DNA of 64,000 bases from Mesostigma viride. Lineage: Eukaryota; Streptophyta; Mesostigmatophyceae; Mesostigmatales; Mesostigmataceae. The stretch is from positions 852,986-916,985 of the forward strand of contig RPFO01000199.1 in assembly GCA_009746045.1 (NCBI GenBank). The letters are read 5' to 3'. A program made the translations under genes and the position numbers. Below are positions 54,690-64,000 of this stretch, in pieces; the first letter of the stretch is position 1, and every line of letters begins with the position of its first letter. The notes beneath the pieces are model-generated. The model saw only the letters and a list, made by a program, of their open reading frames with translations, was not told the origin of the DNA and made no database searches.

Positions 54690-55788
54690 GGGGGGCGGGT
54701 GGGCGGGCATCACGCGCGCGGGCGGGCGGGCGGGCGGCGGGCGGGCGGGCGGCGGGCGCGGGCGGGCGGGCGGGCGGGCGGGCGGGCGGGGCGGGCGGCG
54801 GCGGGGCGGGCGGGCGGCGCGGGGGCGGGCGGGCGGCGCGGCGGGCGGCGGGCGGCGCGGGCAGGCGGGCGGGCGGGCGGGCAAGCGGGCGGGCGGGCAA
54901 GCGGGCGGGCGGGCAAGCGGGCGGGTGGGCGGGGGCGGGCGGGCGGCGGGGGCGGGCGGGCGGGCGGGCGGGCGGCGGCGGGCGGGCGGGCGGCGGCGCG
55001 GCGGCGGGCGGGCGGGCGGGCGGGCGGGCGGGCGGGCGGGCGGCGGGCGGCGGGCGGGCGGGCGGGCGGGCGGGCGGGCAGGCGGCGCGGCGGGCAAGCG
55101 GGCGGGCGGGCAAGCGGGCGGGCGGGCAAGCGGGCGGGTGGGCGGGCGGCGGGCGGCGCGGGCGGGCGGGCGGGCGGCGGGCGGGCGGGCGGGCGGGCGG
55201 CGCGGCGGGGGCGGCGGCGGGCGGGCGGCGGGGGGCGCGGCGGCGGGCGGGCGGGCGGGCGGGCGGGCGGGCGGGCGGGCGGGCGGCGGCGGGCGGCGGC
55301 GGGGGCGGGCGGGCGGCGCGGGCGGCGCGGGCGCGGGGGCGGGCGGCGGGCGGGCGGGCGGGCGGGCGGCGGCGGGCGGCGGGCGGGCGGCGGCGGGCGG
55401 GCGGGCGGGCGGCGGGCGGCGCGGCGCGGCGGCGGGCGGGGGCGGGCGGCGGGCGGGCGGCGGGGGGCGGGCGGGGCGGGCGGGCGGGCGGCGGGCGGGC
55501 GGGCGGCGGCGGGCGGGGGGCGGGCGGGCGGGCGGGGCGGGCGGGCGGGCGGGCGGGCGGGCGGGGGGGCGGGCGGGCGGCGGGCGGGCGGGCGGCGGGC
55601 GGGCGGGGCGGGCGGGCGGGCGGGCGGGCGGGCGGGCGGCGGCGGGCGGGCGGGGGCGGGCGGGCGGGCGGGCGGGCGGGCGGCGGGCGGGCGGGCGGGC
55701 GGGCGGCGGGCGGGCGGGCGGCGGGCGGGCGGCGGGCGGGCGGCGGGCGGCGGGCGGGGGCGGGCGGCGGGCGGGCCGGGCGGGCGGG
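54690..55788. repeat. (GGGC)n array, copy 1
   Basis: About 1.1 kb of GGGC and GGC units. A cassette with three CGGGCAAG units at 12-bp spacing followed by GGGTGGGCG occurs at about 54880-54935 and again at about 55085-55145. Strong G-quadruplex potential. It ends at the N gap. Confidence 0.95.
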
Positions 55789-55912
55789 NNNNNNNNNNNN
55801 NNNNNNNNNNNNNNNNNNNNNNNNNNNNNNNNNNNNNNNNNNNNNNNNNNNNNNNNNNNNNNNNNNNNNNNNNNNNNNNNNNNNNNNNNNNNNNNNNNNN
55901 NNNNNNNNNNNN
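55789..55912. other. Assembly gap (124 N)
   Basis: 124 unspecified bases between the (GGGC)n array and the second (GGGAA)n array. The true length and content of this junction are unknown. Confidence 1.
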
Positions 55913-58900
55913 GGAAGGGCAGGGCAGGGCAGGGAAGGGAAGGCGAAGGGAAGGGAATGGGAAGGGAAGGGAAGGGAAGGGAAGGGAAGGGAAGGGAAGG
56001 GAAGGGAGGAAGGGAAGGAAGGGAAGGGAAGGGAAGGAAGGGAAGGGAAAGGGAAGGGAAGGGAAGGGAAGGGAAGGGAAGGAAGGGAAGGAAGGGAAGG
56101 AAGGAAGGGAAGGGAAGGGAAAGGGAAGGGAAGGAAGGGAAGGGAAGGGAAGGGAAGGGAAGGAAGGGAAGGGAAGGGAAGGAAGGGAAGGGAAGGAAGG
56201 GAAGGGAAGGGAAGGAAGGGAAGGGAAGGGAAGGGAAGGGAAGGAAGGGAAGGAAGGGAAGGGAAGGGAAGGGAAGGGAAGGGAAGGGAAGGGAAGGGAA
56301 GGGAAAGGGAAGGAAGGGAAGGGAAGGAAGGGAAGGGAAGGGAAGGGAAGGGAAGGGAAGGGAAGGAAGGGAAGGAAGGGAAGGGAAGGGAAGGGAAGGG
56401 AAGGAAGGAGGGAAGGGAAGGAAGGGAAGGGAAGGGAAGGAAGGGAAGGGAAGGAAGGGAAGGGAAGGGCAGGAAGGGCAGGGAAGGGCAGGGAAGGGAA
56501 GGAAGGAAGGGAAGGGAAGGGCAGGGAAGGAAGGAAGGAAGGGAAGCGGAAGGGAAGGGCAGGGAAGGGCAGGGAGGGAAGGGAAGGAAGGGAAGGAAGG
56601 GAAGGGAAGGAAGAAGGGAAGGAAGGGAAGGGAAGGGAAGGGAAGAGGAAGGGAAGGGAAGGGAAGGGAAGGAAGGCAGAAGGGAAGGGCAGGGAAGGGA
56701 AGGGAAGGGAAGGGAAGGGAAGGAAGGAAGGGAAGGGAAGGGAAGGAAGGAAGGGAAGGGAAGGGAAGGGAAGGGAAGGGAAGGGAAGGGAAGGAAGGGA
56801 AGGGAAGGAAGGGAAGGGAAGGGAAGGAAGGAAGGGAAGGGAAGGGAAGGAAGGGAAGGGAAGGGAAGGGAAGGGAAGGGAAGGGAAGGGAAAGGGAAGG
56901 GAAGGGAAGGGAAGGGAAGGGAAGGGAAGGGAAGGAAGGGAAAGGGAAGGGAAGGAAGGAAGGGAAGGGAAGGGAAGGGAAGGGAAGGGAAGGGAAGGAA
57001 GGAAGGAAGGAAGGGAAGGGAAGGGAAGGGAAGGGAAGGGAAGGAAGGGAAGGAAGGGAAGGGAAGGGAAGGAAGGGAAGGGAAGGGAAGGAAGGAAGGG
57101 AAGGGAAGGAAGGAAGGAAGGGAAGGGAAGGGAAGGGAAGGAAGGAAGGAAGGGAAGGAAGGGAAGGGAAGGGAAGGGAAGGGAAGGGAAGGGAAGGGAA
57201 GGAAGGGAAGGAAGGGAAGGGAAGGGAAGGGAAGGGAAGGGAAGGAAGGAAGGGAAGGGAAGGAAGGGAAGGGAAGGAAGGGAAGGAAGGGAAGGAAGGG
57301 AAGGGAAGGGAAGGGAAGGGAAGGGAAGGGAAGGGAAGGGAAGGGAAGGAAGGGAAGGGAAGGGAAGGAAGGGAAGGGAAGGAAGGGAAGGGAAGGGAAG
57401 GGAAGGGAAGGGAAGGAAGGGAAGGGAAGGGAAGGGAAGGGAAGGGAAGGGAAGGAAGGGAAGGGAAGGGAAGGGAAGGGAAGGGAAGGAAGGGAAGGGA
57501 AGGGAAGGAAGGGAAGGAAGGGAAGGGAAGGGAAGGGAAGGGAAGGGAAGGGAAGGGAAGGGAAGGAAGGGAAGGGAAGGGAAGGGAAGGGAAGGAAGGA
57601 AGGGAAGGGAAGGGAAGGGAAGGGAAGGGAAGGGAAGGAAGGAAGGGAAGGGAAGGGAAGGGAAGGAAGGGAAGGGAAGGGGAAGGGAAGGAAGGGAAGG
57701 GAAGGGAAGGGAAGGGAAGGGAAGGGAAGGGAAGGGAAGGGAAGGGAAGGGAAGGGAAGGGAAGGGAAGGGAAGGGAAGGGAAGGGAAGGAAGGGAAGGG
57801 AAGGGAAGGAAGGGAAGGGAAGGGAAGGGAAGGGAAGGGAAGGGAAGGGAAGGGAAGGAAGGGAAGGGAAGGGAAGGGAAGGGAAGGGAAGGGAAGGGAA
57901 GGGAAGGGAAGGGAAGGAAGGGAAGGGAAGGGAAGGGAAGGGAAGGAAGGGAAGGGAAGGAAGGGAAGGGAAGGGAAGGGAAGGGAAGGGAAGGGAAGGA
58001 AGGGAAGGGAAGGGAAGGGAAGGGAAGGGAAGGGAAGGGAAGGGAAGGGAAGGGAAGGGAAGGGAAGGGAAGGGAAGGGGAAGGGAAGGGAAGGAAGGGA
58101 AGGGAAGGAAGGGAAGGGAAGGGAAGGAAGGGAAGGGAAGGGAAGGAAGGGAAGGGAAGGGAAGGGGGAAGGGAAGGGAAGGGAAGGGAAGGAAGGGAAG
58201 GAAGGGAAGGGAAGGGAAGGGAAGGAAGAAGGGAAGGGAAGGGAAGGGAAGGGAAGGAAGGGAAGGGAAGGGAAGGGAAGGGAAGGGAAGGGAAAGGAAG
58301 GGAAGGGAAGGGAAGGGAAGGGAAGGGAAGGAAGGGAAGGAAGGGAAGGGAAGGGAAGGGAAGGGAAGGGAAGGGAAGGGAAGGGAAGGGAAGGGAAGGG
58401 AAGGGAAGGGAAGGGAAGGGAAGGGAAGGAAGGGAAGGGAAGGGAAGGGAAGGGAAGGAAGGGAAGGGAAGGGAAGGGAAGGGAAGGGAAGGAAGGGAAG
58501 GGAAGGGAAGGGAAGGGAAGGGAAGGGAAGGGAAGGGAAGGGAAGGGAAGGGAAGGGAAGGGAAGGGAAGGAAGAAGGAAGGGAAGGGAAGGGAAGGGAA
58601 GGGAAGGGAAGGGAAGGGAAGGGAAGGGAAGGAAGGGAAGGGAAGGGAAGGGAAGGGAAGGGAAGGGAAGGGAAGGGAAGGGAAGGGAAGGGAAGGGAAG
58701 GGAAGGAAGGGAAGGGAAGGGAAGGGAAGGGAAGGGAAGGAAGGGAAGGGAAGGGAAGGGAAGGGAAGGGAAGGGAAGGGAAGGGAAGGGAAGGGAAGGA
58801 AGGGAAGGGAAGGGAAGGGAAGGGAAGGGAAGGGAAGGGAAGGGAAGGGAAGGAAGGGAAGGGAAGGGAAGGGAAGGGAAGGGAAGGGAAGGGAAGGGAA

Positions 58901-59365
58901 GGGAAGGAAGGGAAGGGAAGGGAAGGGAAGGGAAGGGAAGGGAAGGGAAGGGAAGGGAAGGAAGGGAAGGGAAGGGAAGGGAAGGGAAGGGAAGGGAAGG
59001 AAGGGAAGGGAAGGGAAGGGAAGGGAAGGGAAGGGAAGGGAAGGGAAGGGAAGGGAAGGGAAGGGAAGGGAAGGGAAGGGAAGGGAAGGGAAGGGAAGGA
59101 AGGGAAGGGAAGGAAGGGAAGGGAAGGAAGGGAAGGAAGGAAGGGAAGGGAAGGGAAGGGAAGGGAAGGGAAGGGAAGGGAAGGGAAGGGAAGGGAAGGG
59201 AAGGGAAGGGAAGGGAAGGGAAGGGAAGGAAGGGAAGGGAAGGGAAGGGAAGGGAAGGGAAGGGAAGGGAGGGAAGGAAGGGAAGGAAGGGAAGGGAAGG
59301 GAAGGGAAGGGAAGGGAAGGAAGGGAAGGGAAGGGAAGGGAAGGGAAGGGAAGGGAAGGGAAGGG
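55913..59365. repeat. (GGGAA)n homopurine array, copy 2
   Basis: About 3.45 kb, same unit and interruption style as 48236-51876. Its left edge carries GGGCA units, an AAGGCGAAGG and a GGGAATGGG, as expected if the other pentamer types continue into the gap. Both arrays end in the same GGGGCGAAGGCCACAAG junction. Confidence 0.97.
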
Positions 59366-59410
59366 GCGAAGGCCACAAGTCTCGCATTACCCGGCAGCCC
59401 ACCTGACCGC

Positions 59411-59605
59411 CCGCCCACCCACCCACCACCCACCCACCCACCCACCCACCCACCCACCCACCCACCCACCCACCCACCCACCCACCCACCCACCCACCCA
59501 CCCACCCACCCACCCACCCACCCACCCACCCACCCACCCACCCACCCACCCACCCACCCACCCACCCACCCACCCACCCACCCACCCACCCACCAACCCA
59601 CCCAC
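59411..59605. repeat. (CCCA)n array at a hydrolase 5' splice site, copy 2
   Basis: Copy 2 counterpart of 51919-52118, more regular, with fewer CCA interruptions. On the minus strand it begins at donor CAG/GTGGGT of exon 59606-60205. Confidence 0.95.
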
Positions 59606-61895
59606 CTGGTAGTGCTTCTCGATGTCGTACACTCCACACAGTGCCAGGAATGACTTTGGCATGCGGCAACACGGCAGGAAAGGGGCGCGGCGAGAGCGCG
59701 GGCCCTTGCCCAAGGATGCGGGCCCATGCCCTACACCCAAAGATGTCGACCCGTCGTCACTACGGCCCCCACCCGACAAGGCTGCTTCGCCCATTGCAGG
59801 TAACGGTAGCTCCACAGCCACCTCCGTTGCGCTGCCCCTGACATCTCTGGCAGGGCTACTTGAAGCGCAATCGATTTTGTCAGCAGCGCCATTCCCGGTC
59901 TTGTGGTGGGTGCTCTCATGGGCACTACCCACTTTACCCCTAGTGCGGTGGCCACCCCCTGCGGAAACACCGGCCTCCGCTCGCTGCTGCGCGCCCCCTT
60001 GCCGGTCGTCCGCTAGACTTGCCTGCGTGACCGCGGCAGGGCCCCTGGTGGCGGTGGTCAATGACCGGTGGCACCGCAGCGCGCGCTGCGTGAGCATCAT
60101 GGCCAGCAGGTGCGCCCCCGCCGAATGGCCCATCACCGAGACGTGCTGGGGGCCACTGCCCAGCCGCGACGCGTTCGCCAGAGCCCAATCCAGCGCACGC
60201 TCCACCTGGGGGGGAAAGGGGGTGGAGGGGGCGGGTGGTAGAAGAAACGAGCAGAAATGAGGCCCTGATCACGTGCCCAACCATCAAGCTACTGCATATG
60301 CTCGTCAAAGCTACTGCATATGCGTATATACTATTTAAAAGGCGGTGATATCACCCGTGGCACCAAGTGCTAGTATTCGAACGTTGCCCCCGCGCAGGCC
60401 CCGTATCCACGGGAGGGCGCATCTTGTCCAACGCGGCAGGCCACATGAGCCAGACTAGGAGGTGGAGCCGAACACGGTGTGTTGTCAAGGGAATGGATTA
60501 ATTAATTCATAATCCCATAGACAGCGTCACGCGGGTACCAATAAAGGAACCTTCGACCCCTGTACACAACGAGAAGGACTGAGGGAGGGAGGGCGCCGTC
60601 AACTAGCTTGCACTAGCTTCTCTCACTGCCACAAGTGGGCAGGCCACAGAGGACTCTCTCAACGGAAAGGCAGGTCTGATACATGCAGGTTTGACCTGGT
60701 GACTGCAAGGGAGACCGGCGCCTCTACTACAAGCCCATGATTGGGTGCCAGGTGGCAGGCAACGGTGGAGAGGTCCCAGGTCCCTTACCAGGTTCCCATC
60801 CGGTTTCTCACTCCCCAACGTACGGTTTGTTCCCCATTTGGTTCCATTGTTCTCCGACGCACGGTCGACTACTGCTGCATAGCGTGACAAAGAAAGACAG
60901 GGTCAAGTGTTCTGTGTGTGTGCCCGTCCTACCTCCTCCAGCTGCTTGTGCACTGTGACGGCAGGGAAGAGCGAGTAGGCCATGACGACAGTGACCACGC
61001 CTTCCTCCGCCAGGCGATACCCTGGGCATGGAGCACAGCACATGGTGCAGGGGGCAGCATACAACATGTGATAAGTTACTGGGACCACGGACATATGATG
61101 GTGAAAGGTTAACGGCGTGAGCACGAAAAAAAGTGTGGCGGCAGGGCACGGAATTCGAAACGGAACACCATGCATGCTGAACACGGTAGAGACCTGATGT
61201 GAATTTTTTTTTTTGTAGTGACCAAGAAAAGCCAAACAGTTTTGTATCCACTGCCATATACCAGCATTGATATAAGAGCAAGCTCCGATTGATGTTGCCT
61301 ACTAGGGAACCCAAGCAAAGTAGTACGTCCCCCCCACATACCCAGTGGTGCGTAGTGCCACCGCTCGCCACTCGCCCACACGCCGCCGTGCACAAACAGG
61401 ACCAGCGGCGCCGCGTCCCCACCACCGCCACCGCCACTGCCACAGCTCTTCTCTTCACAATCCTCACCGCCACCGCTGCCGGGGCCAGCATTGTAAACGC
61501 GGGTCAGCGCCCCCCCCCACATCCTTGGAAGGCGGCACCATCACGTGTGCCGTTGCTGACGATGGTGGTGACGTTGGCAGCAGCGTGGGGTCCTGCTGTT
61601 CTTCGCCCCACGCCTCGCGCCGCAGCTCCCCCGTGACGCCCTTGGCCAGGCGCAGGGACCCTGGCAGGTACACGTCTGCCACATTGCGCGGCAGCGATCC
61701 GTAGGGCACGTCGCGCAGCATGCACACGCATGCGCGGTTGGCTGCTGCAGTGGCGCCGCTGCGGTGATCCGGGCGCCAGGTGGCTGTGCCTGGGCTGTCG
61801 GCCGCGAGGGCACCCCTGGTCGCCTCGTAGTCGGGTATGATCATGTGTAGCCGCTTGGCACTGATGGCGTAGGGGATGAGGCTCACAGTGCCCGC
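59606..61895 (-). CDS. Alpha/beta-hydrolase (ICME-like) 5' exons, copy 2
   Basis: Exons on the minus strand: 61895-61342, 61021-60933, 60205-59606. They match copy 1 almost base for base. The 600-nt third exon stays open from VERALDWALANASRLG through MGHSAGAH, a low-complexity Ala/Gly/Ser region, to FLALCGVYDIEKHYQ. Together with exon 46514-47219 this gives all hydrolase landmarks: HGG, GxSxG, and the likely Asp and His. In the first exon the frame of VADVYLP and that of LVLFVHGG are separated by a run of 9 G; a run of 8 would join them, or an unrecognised intron lies there. Upstream N-terminal exons were not found. Confidence 0.72.
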
Positions 61896-62185
61896 CTGGG
61901 ATGAGAGTGGGGGAGGGATGCAAGGGTGGGGGGTGGGAGGGACACATATACATATAGGAAGGACACGGGTTGTCGGCAGAAAGGGACAGCGATTGTCGAG
62001 CGAGGCGCGTGGGGAGGGAAGGGATGGAGCGATGGGAGGTGCGCCAAACGCCAGAGATTACATGTGCGTGCATGTTAGGAAGGGGAAAAGTACGCTCGCA
62101 CGATATGCTAGCGGGTGTGTGGTGGGGGCAGCGTGGGCAGGGCAAGCCAGCTTGGGATAAGAATAAACAAAGCGCTGTGGGGGGG

Positions 62186-63355
62186 GCGGGTGGGCGGGCA
62201 TCACGCGCGCGGGCGGGCGGGCGGGCGGCGGGCGGCGGCGGGCGGGCGGGCGGGCGGGCGGGCGGGCGGGCGGGCGGGCGGGCGGGCGGGCGGCGGGCGG
62301 GCGGGCGGGCGGGCGGCGGGCGGGCGGGCGGGCGGCGGGCGGGCGGGCGGGCGGCAGGCGGGCGGGCGGGCGGGCAAGCGGGCGGGCGGGCAAGCGGGCG
62401 GGCGGGCAAGCGGGCGGGTGGGCGGGCGGGCGGCGGCGGGGGCGGGCGGGCGGGCGGGCGGGCGGCGGGCGGGCGGGCGGGCGGGCGGCGGGCGGGCGGG
62501 CGGGCGGGCGGGCGGGCGGGCGGGCGGCGGGCGGGCGGGCGGGCGGCGGGCGGGCGGGCGGGCGGGCGGGCGGGCGGGCGGGCGGGCAAGCGGGCGGGCG
62601 GGCAAGCGGGCGGGCGGGCAAGCGGGCGGGTGGGCGGGCGGGCGGGCGGGCGGGCGGCGGGCGGGCGGCGGGCGGGCGGCGGGCGGCGGGCGGGCGGGCG
62701 GGCGGGCGGGCGGGCGGCGGGCGGGCGGGCGGGCGGGCGGGCGGCGGGCGGCGCGGGCGGGCGGGCGGCGGGCGGGCGGGCGGCGGGCGGGCGCGGGCGG
62801 GCGGGCGGGCGGGCGGGCGGGCGGCGGGGCGGCGGGCGGGCGGGCGGCGGGCGGGCGGGCGGGCGGGCGGGCGGCGGGCGGGCGGCGGGCGGCGGGCGGC
62901 GGCGGGCGGGCGGGCGGGCGGGCGGCGGGCGGCGGGCGGGCGGGCGGCGGGCGGCGCGGGCGGGCGGCGGGCGGGCGGGCGGGCGGGCGGCGGGCGGGCG
63001 GGCGGCGGGCGGCGGGCGGGCGGGCGGGCGGGCGGCGGCGGCGGGCGGGCGGGCGGGCGGCGGGCGGGCGGGCGGCGGCGGGCGGGCGGCGGGCGGGCGG
63101 GCGGGCGGGCGGGCGGCGGGCGGGCGGGCGGGCGGCGGGCGGCGGGCGGGCGGGCGGGCGGGCGGGCGGGCGGGCGGGCGGGCGGGCGGGCGGCGGGCGG
63201 GGGCGGCGGGCGGGCGGGCGGGCGGGCGGGCGGCGGGCGGGCGGGCGGGCGGCGGGCGGGCGGGCGGGCGGGCGGCGGGCGGGCGGGCGGGCGGGCGGGC
63301 GGGCGGGCGGGCGGGCGGGCGGGCGGGCGGGCGGGCGGGCGGGCGGGCAGGCGGG
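62186..63355. repeat. (GGGC)n array, copy 2
   Basis: About 1.17 kb of GGGC units, cleaner than copy 1. The CGGGCAAG cassette again occurs twice (about 62370-62425 and 62585-62635), spaced like copy 1, so it predates the duplication. Confidence 0.95.
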
Positions 63356-64000
63356 CGGGTGGGCAGCGGCCAGGTATGTGGAGCAGTGGGGGGCTAAGGA
63401 GGGTAAGGGGATGAGAGACAGTGGGGCGGGGAGAGAGATTGATAAAGGGCGGGAGGGCGGGAATAAAGCCGATCTGCTACATGCGCAGGGCAACAGTGCA
63501 CGCCTTGCAACAACATGGGGTGGAATGGAGGTAGAGGGGGAGAAGTAGCAAAAACGTGCATTCTTTCACAACCGCAGCGTCCCCTGCATTTCTATCTATG
63601 ACCTGCCGGGGCTCATGCTCCCAATTGCGCGAGGTGGGCGTGCCCTCTCGCACTGTGTGAATATTACAAATAGAATGCATTCCCCCAAGACCATGTGCAA
63701 GGTCGTGGTCGTAACTACATAGGACCAACGCAAAGCAGCTTTACAGAGTCAAGCAAGCCCAATCAGTTTCACGCGCCCAATCAGTTTCACTTACCCTGCA
63801 GCCGCAGCATCGGGTAATCCGGGCATTGGGGTGAGCAAACTTACCAGCTCGCTGCCCAATATTCGACCAATTCGCCATAGCCGTCCAAGGAACTCCCCCA
63901 CATTCCTGGACGTAACCAATTCCTCACGAGCGCCTTCGAGTGCTCGGTGGAGCACCATGGCAACAAGTCGAATAACCTTGTTGTTATTTAGTCATGGAGG
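63356..64000. other. No recognised gene, 3' edge of window
   Basis: Follows the second (GGGC)n array. Upstream (N-terminal) exons of the minus-strand hydrolase could lie here or beyond the window, but none is evident. Open frames are short and without motifs. Confidence 0.4.

Noticed and set aside
53617-59727. Open frames of 1,490-2,036 codons crossing the N gap
   Set aside because: They run through (GGGAA)n, 124 N and (GGGC)n. Only the parts overlapping the hydrolase exons are meaningful.
62186-63548. Ala/Gly/Arg- or Pro/Ala-rich frames over 400 codons
   Set aside because: These are translations of (GGGC)n in different frames, with no start context and no domain.

Overview
This window looks like nuclear DNA of a eukaryote, most likely a green alga or a similar repeat-rich protist. 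The evidence is a multi-exon gene with consistent splice phases, several kinds of eukaryotic transposon, GC-rich coding exons and introns full of minisatellites. No bacterial gene organisation was seen. The species is not identified.

Layout. (1) 1-5.8 kb: no recognised gene; an inverted repeat of about 130 bp flanks an octamer satellite. (2) 5.8-17.05 kb, plus strand: a near-complete IFRD-family gene with 12 exons, about 539 aa. Its introns hold at least five tandem-repeat arrays, one of which looks copied from an exon end plus its splice donor. (3) 18-22.3 kb: retroelement debris. An internally deleted RTE-like LINE lies next to a decayed LINE ORF1, which is interrupted by a palindromic TIR element and by RTE 3' fragments. 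(4) 23.1-26.85 kb: a hAT transposon with an 8-bp target duplication and a three-exon transposase. (5) 27-35 kb: mostly unassigned sequence with G/T-rich minisatellites, a 29-bp satellite and one zinc-ribbon-like coding fragment. (6) 35.05-39.22 kb: a CACTA-type transposon. (7) 39.2-44.2 kb: a decayed RTE-clade LINE, split by a second hAT-like element that itself carries an RTE 3' fragment. (8) 44.2-45.7 kb: small retroposon copies, including a 149-bp SINE-like unit with clear target duplications.

(9) 46.5-61.9 kb, minus strand: exons of an alpha/beta-hydrolase resembling isoprenylcysteine methylesterase. The 5' exons occur twice, about 7.49 kb apart, and the 3' exon once. Between them lie kilobases of simple sequence: (TGGG)n, a series of pentamer arrays changing one base at a time, 3.6 kb and 3.45 kb arrays of (GGGAA)n, and (GGGC)n arrays. 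A 124-bp N gap sits inside the duplication, so assembly error is a real possibility. The very long open frames across these arrays exist because the repeat units contain no stop codons.

The most interesting signals are tandem repeats that start exactly at splice junctions, the register-preserving pentamer series, and nested transposon insertions that can be ordered in time by their target duplications. All gene and element calls come from reading motifs by eye; no database search was run.
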